In this document: positions 1 to 5,570 of the stretch, piece after piece
Numbering within the stretch: the first letter of the stretch is position 1
How the letters are laid out: each line of letters opens with the position of its first letter
Origin: Chloroflexota bacterium
Lineage (GTDB): Bacteria > Chloroflexota > Limnocylindria > Limnocylindrales > CSP1-4
Direction of reading: 5' to 3'
Assembly: GCA_015661135.1 (NCBI GenBank)
Contig: JACVXW010000086.1
Coordinates: 1 to 5,570, forward strand
Length of the DNA: 5,570 nucleotides
Made by a program: the position numbers and the translations under genes
Notes under the pieces: generated by a model
What the model saw: the letters and a program-made list of their open reading frames with translations, nothing else
Told to the model about the DNA's origin: nothing
Database searches by the model: none

Positions 1-2409
1 GTCCTCGAGGAGCGCCCGGGATCGGACCTGGTCGGGTGGCGCTACGCGGGACCGTTCGACGATCTGCCAGCGGTCGAGGCCGCCTTCGCGAAGGGCACGC
101 GAGACGTGCCCGAAGTCGCCTACGAGCATCGCGTGGTTGCCTGGACCGAGGTCGGGGAAGAGGAGGGGACCGGCATCGTCCACATCGCGCCCGGCTGCGG
201 CGCGGAGGACTTCGCCCTCGGCAAGTCCCTGGGGCTGCCGATCGTGGCCCCGCTGGACGAGTCGGGGATCTTCATCGACGGCTTCGGGTTCCTGACCGGC
301 CGGGACGTCCGCGACGTGGCCTACCCGATCGTGGAGCACCTCCGGCGAGAAGGGCGATTCCAGCGGCTCGAGACGTACCGCCACCGCTACCCGCACTGCT
401 GGCGCTGCGGCACGGCGCTGGTCTTCCGGCTGGTGGACGAGTGGTTCATCAGCATGGGTGAGGTCTACGACCGGCCGCGCGCCGAGCTGACGAGGGAGCA
501 GGTGGATGCGAGCCTGCGCTACCAGATCATGGAGGTCGTGGACCAGATCCGGTGGATCCCCGGGTTCGGCTACGAACGGGAGCTGGACTGGCTCCTGAAC
601 ATGCACGACTGGATGATCAGCAAGAAGCGCTACTGGGGCCTGGCGCTGCCGATCTATGAGTGCAAGGCGTGCGGAAGCGTTGACGTCCTGGGCGGCCGCG
701 ATGAGCTTCGCACGCGGGCTGTGGACGGCTGGGATCGCTTTGAGGGTCACACCCCGCACCGTCCGTACATCGACGAGGTCGTCATCGCCTGCGGCGCTTG
801 CGGGGCGCCCACTTCGCGGATTCCCGACGTCGGCAACCCGTGGCTGGATGCCGGGATCGTGCCGTTCTCCACGCTCCATTACCGCGAGGAGCCCGACTTC
901 TGGGCCCAGTGGTTCCCGGCCGACTTCATCACCGAGAGCTTCCCCGGCCAGTTCCGGAACTGGTTCTACGCCATGCTCGCGATGTCGACCGTGCTCCGCC
1001 GTGAGCCGCCGTTCCGGACGATCTTCGGCTACGCGACGCTGTTCGGCGAGGACGGCCGGCCGATGCACAAGAGCTGGGGCAATGCGATCGAGTTCGACGA
1101 GGCCGCCGAGCGGATGGGCGTGGACGTCATGCGCTGGCTGTACATGGCGGCCCGCCCGGAGGACAACATCAACTTCGGCTGGCACGCCGCGGACGAGGCT
1201 CGCCGCCGGCTCCTGATCCTGTGGAACGTCTACGCGTTTTTCGTGACCTACGCCCGGCTCACCGGCTGGTCCGCGAGTGCGGCCGACCGGCCGCCGGCCG
1301 AGCGACCGCCGATGGATCGCTGGATCCTGTCGCGGACCGCGGTCCTCGCGGCTGGCGTCGAAGAGCGGCTCCGCGACTATGACGCGATGGCGGCGACGCG
1401 CCTGATCGACACCTGGATCGAGGACCTCTCCACCTGGTACCTGCGGCTCTCGCGACGACGCTTCTCACGGGGTACCGGTGCGGACCGGGCGTCCGCCTTT
1501 GCCACGCTGCACATGGCCCTGGGCGCGGTCGCCCGGATAGTGGCGCCGATCCTGCCGTTCATGTCCGAGTCGATGTACGGCAACCTCGTGGCGGGCGAGG
1601 GGGCGACGGGCCCCGACTCCGTCCACCTGACCCGGTTCCCCACGGCCGAGCTCGCGCCGCTGCGGGACGATGCCCTGGAAGCGGCGATGGACCTCGCTCG
1701 CCGATCGGTGGACCTGGTGCGGACGCTGCGCGGATCGGCGGGGCTCAAGGTCAGGCAGCCGCTGGCTCGACTGTGGCTCGCCCTTCCCGGCGCGGACCTG
1801 CCCGAGATCGACGCCATCCGGTCGCTCATCGCCGACGAGGTCAACGTCAAGATCGTCGAGATCATCGGCGACGAATCGAGCCTCGTCGAGCGGCGGGTCA
1901 AGGTCCTCCTCCCGAAGGTGGGGCGGCGGCTCGGAGCGGCGATCCCGGCGGTGATGGCGGCGGCCCGCGACGGGGCGGTCGAGATCCACGCCGACGGCTC
2001 GGTCGCGCTGGCGGGGGTAGTCCTGGCGCCGGACGAGGTCGAGATCCTGGCCACGCCGCGGCCCGGCACCGCGGTCGCCCACGATGACGGCCTGGTGGTC
2101 GTGATCGACACGGAGCTGACGCCGGCCCTGCGGGCCGAGGGCGACGCGCGCGAGCTGCAACGCGCCGTCCAGGACCTCCGGAAGGCTGCCGCGCTCGAGC
2201 TCGACGACGAGATCGAGCTGCGGGTGGATGGTCTCGAGCCGTCCGTAGCGGCCCACCTCGGCGCGGTCGCGGCGGATACGCTCGCCCGCCTGGTGCCCGA
2301 TCTGGATGGAGCAGATCTCGCCGTCGCGAGCGTGAGCCTGGAGGCCGGACCCGCGCGGATCACTCTCCGCCGCACCGGCGATCCGGCTGCGGGGGGATCC
2401 GGAGCGTGA
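1..2409 (+). CDS. ileS: isoleucyl-tRNA synthetase, type 2, 5'-truncated by window edge
   Basis: Charges tRNA-Ile with isoleucine in the cytoplasm (class I synthetase) and hydrolyses mischarged Val-tRNA-Ile. The frame is open from base 1, giving 802 visible residues; the Rossmann start with the HIGH motif lies upstream. Seen: the end of the CP1 editing domain with GTGIVHIAP...DF (residues 56-71, Asp70 being the conserved editing-site Asp); Cys pairs 133/136, 221/224 and 264/267; DWMISKKRYWG (203-213); and the KMSKS loop as PMHKSWGN (354-361). An anticodon-binding helical domain follows from about 437, with the RRRFS stretch at 486-489, then a C-terminal region with IDTELTPALRAEG (702-714). The Cys pairs, RRRF and the C-terminal domain fit the long eukaryote-like type 2 class (about 1,040-1,060 residues), so roughly 250 residues are missing. 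From family knowledge, type 2 enzymes tend to be less mupirocin-sensitive; that is not shown here. The stop overlaps the lspA start by 4 nt. Identity is very sure. Confidence 0.97.
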   Translation, partial: VLEERPGSDLVGWRYAGPFDDLPAVEAAFAKGTRDVPEVAYEHRVVAWTEVGEEEGTGIVHIAPGCGAEDFALGKSLGLPIVAPLDESGIFIDGFGFLTGRDVRDVAYPIVEHLRREGRFQRLETYRHRYPHCWRCGTALVFRLVDEWFISMGEVYDRPRAELTREQVDASLRYQIMEVVDQIRWIPGFGYERELDWLLNMHDWMISKKRYWGLALPIYECKACGSVDVLGGRDELRTRAVDGWDRFEGHTPHRPYIDEVVIACGACGAPTSRIPDVGNPWLDAGIVPFSTLHYREEPDFWAQWFPADFITESFPGQFRNWFYAMLAMSTVLRREPPFRTIFGYATLFGEDGRPMHKSWGNAIEFDEAAERMGVDVMRWLYMAARPEDNINFGWHAADEARRRLLILWNVYAFFVTYARLTGWSASAADRPPAERPPMDRWILSRTAVLAAGVEERLRDYDAMAATRLIDTWIEDLSTWYLRLSRRRFSRGTGADRASAFATLHMALGAVARIVAPILPFMSESMYGNLVAGEGATGPDSVHLTRFPTAELAPLRDDALEAAMDLARRSVDLVRTLRGSAGLKVRQPLARLWLALPGADLPEIDAIRSLIADEVNVKIVEIIGDESSLVERRVKVLLPKVGRRLGAAIPAVMAAARDGAVEIHADGSVALAGVVLAPDEVEILATPRPGTAVAHDDGLVVVIDTELTPALRAEGDARELQRAVQDLRKAAALELDDEIELRVDGLEPSVAAHLGAVAADTLARLVPDLDGADLAVASVSLEAGPARITLRRTGDPAAGGSGA
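2391..2397 (+). promoter_or_regulatory. ribosome binding site of lspA
   Basis: A purine run, GGGGGGA, lies inside the last codons of ileS and ends 8 nt before the GTG at 2406. It is the best Shine-Dalgarno-like sequence in the window and supports the GTG start that overlaps the ileS stop. A second GGAG at 2401-2404 is too close to the start (1 nt) to serve it. Confidence 0.5.
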
Positions 2410-2903
2410 ATGACGCCGCGGCCGGCCGGCCCCTGTGGGTGCCGTTCGCGCTGCTCGTTGGAGCGATCGTCGTGATCGACCAGCTGACCAAGTCCTGGAT
2501 CGCCGAGGCCCTCGCGACCGGCCGGGTGCTCCAGGTCCTGGGCGACTACCTCCGACTGGTCTACACCCAGAACAACGGGGCGTTGTTCGGCCTGTTCCGC
2601 GGGCAGGCGGTCCTGTTCGCCCTCCTCTCGCTGGGCGTCATGGCGCTGATCGTCGTCTACCACGCCCGTTCGGGTCGCAGCCGGTACATGACCCTGACGC
2701 TCGGCCTCCTGCTCGGGGGTGCCATCGGCAACGCAACGGACCGGATCCGACTCGGATACGTCGTGGACTTCGTGGACGGCGGGATCGGGACGCTCCGCTT
2801 CTACACCTTCAACGTCGCCGACGCGTGCATCACTGCGGCGATCCTGCTGCTCATCCTGACGGCCCTCCGGCCGTCCCTCGCGGGACATGGACATGACACC
2901 TGA
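2406..2903 (+). CDS. lspA: lipoprotein signal peptidase (signal peptidase II)
   Basis: Aspartic membrane protease that removes the signal peptide from diacylglyceryl-modified prolipoproteins, acting after Lgt at the cytoplasmic membrane. It has 165 residues, normal for the family. Seen: IDQLTKSW (24-31), QNNGALFGLF (55-64), GGAIGNATDR (104-113), VVDFVD (119-124) and FNVADA (135-140). By alignment from memory with the Pseudomonas aeruginosa structure, the catalytic Asp pair is Asp121 and Asp139; Asp112 is the conserved Asp of the GNxxDR motif. Four hydrophobic segments (about 11-27, 67-86, 94-110 and 138-154) match the four-helix topology. The start is the GTG at 2406, giving a GTGA overlap with the ileS stop and a good purine-rich site upstream. 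Adjacency to ileS is an old, widespread arrangement, known for example in E. coli, and supports translational coupling. No lipoprotein substrate is encoded nearby. Identity is very sure. Confidence 0.97.
   Translation: MNDAAAGRPLWVPFALLVGAIVVIDQLTKSWIAEALATGRVLQVLGDYLRLVYTQNNGALFGLFRGQAVLFALLSLGVMALIVVYHARSGRSRYMTLTLGLLLGGAIGNATDRIRLGYVVDFVDGGIGTLRFYTFNVADACITAAILLLILTALRPSLAGHGHDT
2882..2885 (+). promoter_or_regulatory. possible ribosome binding site of the rluD-type gene
   Basis: GGGA lies inside the end of lspA. It is 7 nt before the ATG at 2893 but only 1 nt before the ATG at 2887. On spacing alone this favours the second of the two near-identical ATG triplets (ATGGACATG) as the real start, shortening the protein by two residues. 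The site is weak, so both starts remain possible. Confidence 0.35.
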
Positions 2904-3852
2904 CGGCGCCCCGAGCCGTCCCGGCGTGCGCATCCTGACCGTGCCGATGGACGCGCCGCCGACCCGCGTGGATCGCTTCGTCGCGGACCGCACTGGCATG
3001 TCCCGGAGCCACGTCCAGAAGCTCATCGCGGACGGGCGCCTGGTCACCGGCAATCGAACGCTCAAGGCCAATTACCTGGTCGAGGCCGGCAGTGAGCTGC
3101 GCCTGGACGTGCCGGAGCCCGTGGCGGCGGACCCTGTGCCGCAGCCGGAGATCGAGGTCCAGGTGATCCATGAGGACGAGGACCTCCTCATCGTCGACAA
3201 GCCCGCCGGGCTGGTGGTCCATCCCGCCCCGGGCCACGCCGACGGCACGCTGGTGAACGCCCTCCTCGGGCGAGGTGGACCCGAGGCGTACGGCGGGATT
3301 GCCGGCGTCCGCCGACCGGGCATCGTCCATCGGCTGGACCGGGACACGAGCGGCCTGCTGATGGTCGCGAAGACGGACCTGGCGCAGCACTCGCTGATGG
3401 CCCAGCTCAAGGCCCACCGGATCAAGAAAACCTACGTCGCGCTGGTCCAGGGATCCGTGGCGGCGGCGGTCGGACGGATCGAGGCCCCCATCGGGCGCGA
3501 CCCGAAGCATCGTGTCCGGATGGCCGTCGTCGCGGCCGGCCGGCCGGCCACAACCGGCTACCGCGTGACCGAGCGGTTCAACGGCTGGACGCTCCTGGAC
3601 CTGGACCTCGTGACTGGCCGGACCCATCAGATCCGCGTCCACCTGGACGCCATCGGTCACGCGGTCGCGGGCGATCCGGTGTACGGGACCGGCACCTCAA
3701 GGCGTGGTCCGGAGGGCCTGGCAAGGATGTTCCTTCACGCGTGGCGGCTGGAACTGACCTCGCCGTCGCGCGGCGACCTCATCCGGGCCGAGTCGCCGCT
3801 ACCGGGCGCGCTGGAGATCGTCCTTGCCGGCCTCCGGCGGGCCGAACGGTGA
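2887..3852 (+). CDS. rluD: RluA/RluD-family 23S rRNA pseudouridine synthase with S4 domain
   Basis: Isomerises specific uridines to pseudouridine in large-subunit rRNA; E. coli RluD acts on helix 69 of 23S rRNA. It has 321 residues, the usual length. Seen: an N-terminal S4 RNA-binding domain (about 26-75, with MSRSHVQKLIADGRL at 38-52), then the catalytic domain starting near 92 with DKPAGLVVHPAPGH (104-117). HRLDRDTSG (148-156) carries the catalytic Asp151. RTHQIRVHL (245-253) and GDPVYG (262-267) are the other family motifs. The start overlaps lspA by 17 nt (ATG 2887) or 11 nt (ATG 2893, better spaced from a GGGA). The lspA-rluD order is also seen in Firmicutes (ylyB of Bacillus subtilis). 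The family is certain. The exact target uridines cannot be told from sequence alone, so an RluD-like specificity is inferred from the S4 domain and context. Confidence 0.93.
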   Translation: MDMTPDGAPSRPGVRILTVPMDAPPTRVDRFVADRTGMSRSHVQKLIADGRLVTGNRTLKANYLVEAGSELRLDVPEPVAADPVPQPEIEVQVIHEDEDLLIVDKPAGLVVHPAPGHADGTLVNALLGRGGPEAYGGIAGVRRPGIVHRLDRDTSGLLMVAKTDLAQHSLMAQLKAHRIKKTYVALVQGSVAAAVGRIEAPIGRDPKHRVRMAVVAAGRPATTGYRVTERFNGWTLLDLDLVTGRTHQIRVHLDAIGHAVAGDPVYGTGTSRRGPEGLARMFLHAWRLELTSPSRGDLIRAESPLPGALEIVLAGLRRAER

Positions 3853-4469
3853 GCGCGCCCGTGCCCGGCGCCCCGGGCGCCCTCCTCGTGATCGTTTCGG
3901 GCCCGTCGGGTGTGGGCAAGGACAGCGTGATCGAGGAACTGCGCCGCGTCCCCCGGGACCCGGACTATCACTACGTCGTGACCTGCACGACACGCCCACG
4001 CCGGTCGTACGAACGCGACGGGGTCCACTACCGCTTCCTCTCCACGGCCGAGTTCACCGCCCTGCGGGACGAGGGCGAGCTGCTCGAGGCAAGCGAGGTC
4101 CACGAGAACTGGTACGGGACGCCCCGTTCGGACGTCCGGGCTGCTCTCGGGGCAGGCCACGACGTCATCCTGAAGATCGACGTCCAGGGCGCGGCGGTCG
4201 TGAAGCAGACCGTCCCCGAGGCGTTGCTCATCTTCCTGGTGCCGCCGTCGCTCGAAGACCTCTTCCAGCGCCTGCAGTCGCGAGCGACGGAGTCCGCCGA
4301 CGAACTGGACATCCGGCAGCGCAACGCGGCGCTCGAGCTGGCCCGCCAGGATGACTACGACCACGTCGTGGTGAACGAAACCGGGCAGATCGAGCGGACG
4401 GCTCGCCGCATCCACGACATCATCCTCGCCGAGAAGGCCGCGAACCCGGACCGTCGGACGCGGGTCTGA
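3849..4469 (+). CDS. gmk: guanylate kinase
   Basis: Phosphorylates GMP (and dGMP) to GDP with ATP, in cytoplasmic purine nucleotide metabolism. It has 206 residues from the GTG at 3849, normal for the family. Seen: P-loop SGPSGVGKDS (17-26, Lys24); GMP-binding region TTRPRRSYERDGVHY (47-61); FLSTAEF (63-69); NWYGTP (87-92), matching the NxYGTP motif; and ILKIDVQGA (107-115), which contains the conserved DVQGA. The lid and C-terminal helices follow, including RQRNA (156-160). The residue after the P-loop Lys is Asp25 where Ser or Thr is normal, with Ser26 next. The GTG start makes a GTGA overlap with the preceding stop. The frame is open further upstream, but the homologous region begins only about residue 10, and an in-frame GTG at 3861 is a weaker alternative start. 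Identity is very sure. Confidence 0.96.
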   Translation: MSAPVPGAPGALLVIVSGPSGVGKDSVIEELRRVPRDPDYHYVVTCTTRPRRSYERDGVHYRFLSTAEFTALRDEGELLEASEVHENWYGTPRSDVRAALGAGHDVILKIDVQGAAVVKQTVPEALLIFLVPPSLEDLFQRLQSRATESADELDIRQRNAALELARQDDYDHVVVNETGQIERTARRIHDIILAEKAANPDRRTRV

Positions 4470-4524
4470 CCGGCCCCACCGAGAAACGAGCGTGGACGCG
4501 GCAACGGAGCGGCCGGACCTCGGA
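4470..4524 (+). other. short gmk-priA junction, the only non-coding gap
   Basis: There are 55 nt between the gmk stop and the ATG chosen for priA. It contains an in-frame GTG at 4492 that would extend PriA by 11 residues and shrink the gap to 22 nt. I see no stable hairpin followed by a T-run and no convincing promoter, so read-through from gmk into priA is likely. A GGA at 4515-4517 lies 7 nt before the ATG and is a weak ribosome binding site. No small gene fits here. Confidence 0.5.
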
Positions 4525-5570
4525 ATGGCACTGGACGATGCGCCCGGCGGCCGACTCGTCGCCGTGGCAATCGACGCCGCCGGTGCAGCGGGCGCCCAAT
4601 CGTTCACCTATCGCGTCCCGGACCGCCTCGAACCGATCGTCGCCGGCGAGGCGGTCCTTGTCGAGTTCGGCCGGCGACAGGCGCTCGGCATCGTCCTGGG
4701 CCCAGGTCTGGCCGCGCCGGGAGTCGCCACGAAGCCGCTCGTGGACCGCGTCCGTGGCGACGGCCCGCTGCTCCCGGAACTCTCCATGCGACTGGCCGCC
4801 TGGATCACCGGCCACTATCTGGCGCCGCCCGCGATCGTCCTGCGGGCCATGCTCCCACCCGGCCTCCTCGAGCGCCTCGAGCTCGTGGCGGAGCGGCGTC
4901 CCCATTCATCCCGCGGCCACGACTCGCTCGATGGACTCGAAGGGGCCGATCGCGACGGGAGCTTGGCCGATCCGGAGGACGCCGCGATCCTCGCCTTGCT
5001 GGATGACGGTCCCCGCGTCGTGCGGCGCCTCACGGCGCCCGAGGGACGCCCGGCGCTCCTCCGCCGGCTGCGCACTCTCGAGACTGCCGGTCTCGTCGAT
5101 CTCGACTGGTCACTGCTCGACGCTGGGGCAGCGCCGCGCTACATCCGCATCGCGCACTTCGCGGGTGGCACGGGCGCGTCCGCCCCGAACCTGCTCCGGC
5201 TGGGGCCGCGCCAGCGCGCGGCGCTTGACGAGTTGGCCGCAGCCGGGTCGGCCGGCATTCCGAGTTCCGCCCTCGGGGTGCTGCACGGAACCGCGGTCCT
5301 CGGCGCGCTCGTGAAGCGCGGGCTGGCGACCGTGGAGGTGGTCGAGGCACCGCGCCGGCCACTCGCCGATCGAGTTCCCGGGCTCCGCGGCACGCGGCCG
5401 CCGGGGTCCTTCCTGAGCGCGGAACAGGCCGCGGCCGTTGAGGCGATCGGGCTTGCGATCGCAACCGGCGATCCGACACCGCTCCTCCTCGACGGGGTCA
5501 CCGGCGGGGGCAAGACGGCGATCTACGCCGAGGCCCTGGCGGCCTGCCTTGCCGCGGGCCGGCGCGGGCT
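4525..5570 (+). CDS. priA: primosomal protein N' (replication restart helicase PriA), 3'-truncated by window edge
   Basis: Superfamily 2 DNA helicase that recognises stalled forks and reloads the replicative helicase. The frame stays open to the window end, giving 348 complete codons. Seen: the N-terminal 3'-end-binding domain, with FTYRVPD (27-33), VEFGRRQALGIVL (46-58) and WITGHYLAPPAIVLRAMLPP (93-112). Two winged-helix-like stretches follow (about 153-195 and 226-272). Then comes the helicase lobe start FLSAEQAAAVEAI (296-308) and the Walker A GVTGGGKTAIY (324-334, Lys330). The DEAH box and the zinc-binding cysteines would lie beyond the window. Walker A sits about 100 residues later than in E. 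coli PriA (Lys230 from memory), as in longer Gram-positive-type proteins. The start is ATG 4525, with GGA 7 nt upstream; GTG 4492 is the alternative. Neither is decisive, because the first ten residues are not conserved. Placement after gmk fits the widespread gmk-rpoZ-coaBC-priA cluster with the middle genes absent. The family is sure. Confidence 0.93.
   Translation, partial: MALDDAPGGRLVAVAIDAAGAAGAQSFTYRVPDRLEPIVAGEAVLVEFGRRQALGIVLGPGLAAPGVATKPLVDRVRGDGPLLPELSMRLAAWITGHYLAPPAIVLRAMLPPGLLERLELVAERRPHSSRGHDSLDGLEGADRDGSLADPEDAAILALLDDGPRVVRRLTAPEGRPALLRRLRTLETAGLVDLDWSLLDAGAAPRYIRIAHFAGGTGASAPNLLRLGPRQRAALDELAAAGSAGIPSSALGVLHGTAVLGALVKRGLATVEVVEAPRRPLADRVPGLRGTRPPGSFLSAEQAAAVEAIGLAIATGDPTPLLLDGVTGGGKTAIYAEALAACLAAGRRG

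Noticed and set aside
106..108. GTG as a possible start of the synthetase gene.
   Set aside because: The same frame is open back to base 1 and reads as synthetase sequence before this codon. The missing HIGH motif shows that the true start lies upstream of the window.
1377..3071. A 564-residue open frame on the minus strand, antisense to ileS, lspA and the start of the rluD-type gene.
   Set aside because: It is Arg/Ser/Ala-rich and low in complexity, has no recognisable motif, and overlaps three well-supported genes. In very GC-rich DNA with few stop codons, long antisense frames are expected as shadows.
3533..3549. GGCC-rich tandem repeat (GGCCGGCCGGCCGGCC-like).
   Set aside because: It lies in the pseudouridine synthase frame and encodes an ordinary Ala-Gly-Arg-Pro-Ala stretch. 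Such runs are expected at this GC content and show no sign of being a regulatory or mobile-element repeat.
3741..3848. An upstream extension of gmk by 36 residues to the ATG/GTG region at 3741.
   Set aside because: It would overlap the rluD-type gene by over 100 nt and add an Arg/Pro-rich stretch unlike guanylate kinases. The GTG at 3849 gives the normal length and a GTGA junction.
3735..4607. A 290-residue minus-strand frame opposite gmk.
   Set aside because: It is a shadow of gmk with no domain motif, while the plus strand encodes all the guanylate kinase motifs.
4538..5314. A 258-residue plus-strand frame in the priA region.
   Set aside because: Its translation is a Ser/Arg/Pro-rich shadow. 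The adjacent frame read from 4525 stays open to the window end and carries clear PriA motifs, including Walker A at 5494-5526.

Overview
This is a compact, same-strand block of bacterial housekeeping genes, all on +, with almost no non-coding DNA. GC content is very high, wobble positions are mostly G or C, and GTG starts are used. The five genes in order are ileS (5' end missing), lspA, an rluD-type pseudouridine synthase gene, gmk and priA (3' end missing). No mobile element, CRISPR array, RNA gene, toxin-antitoxin pair or defence gene is visible.

Layout: 1-2409 is the C-terminal three quarters of a type 2 (eukaryote-like) isoleucyl-tRNA synthetase. 2406-2903 is lipoprotein signal peptidase. 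2887-3852 is an S4-domain RluA/RluD-family 23S rRNA pseudouridine synthase. 3849-4469 is guanylate kinase. 4525-5570 is the N-terminal part of the replication-restart helicase PriA, and the window ends just after its Walker A motif. The first three junctions overlap by 4, 11-17 and 4 nt, so the first four genes look like one translationally coupled transcription unit. The only gap is 22-55 nt before priA, depending on which start is used.

The organism cannot be named from this alone. The high GC, the type 2 IleRS with an unusual 'MHKSWGN' signature loop, the guanylate kinase with a 'GKDS' P-loop and the merged gene order (ileS-lspA-rluD joined to gmk-priA, without rpoZ or coaBC between gmk and priA) suggest a high-GC Chloroflexota-like lineage. 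An actinobacterial or other high-GC origin is not excluded. This assignment is inference from memory of the families.

The genes share no pathway. They are growth-linked functions: tRNA charging, lipoprotein maturation, ribosome modification, GMP to GDP, and replication restart. I found no convincing new biological system. The observations most worth a second look are two non-canonical nucleotide-binding motifs in essential enzymes (IleRS KMSKS loop and GMK P-loop) and the shortened gmk-priA junction.
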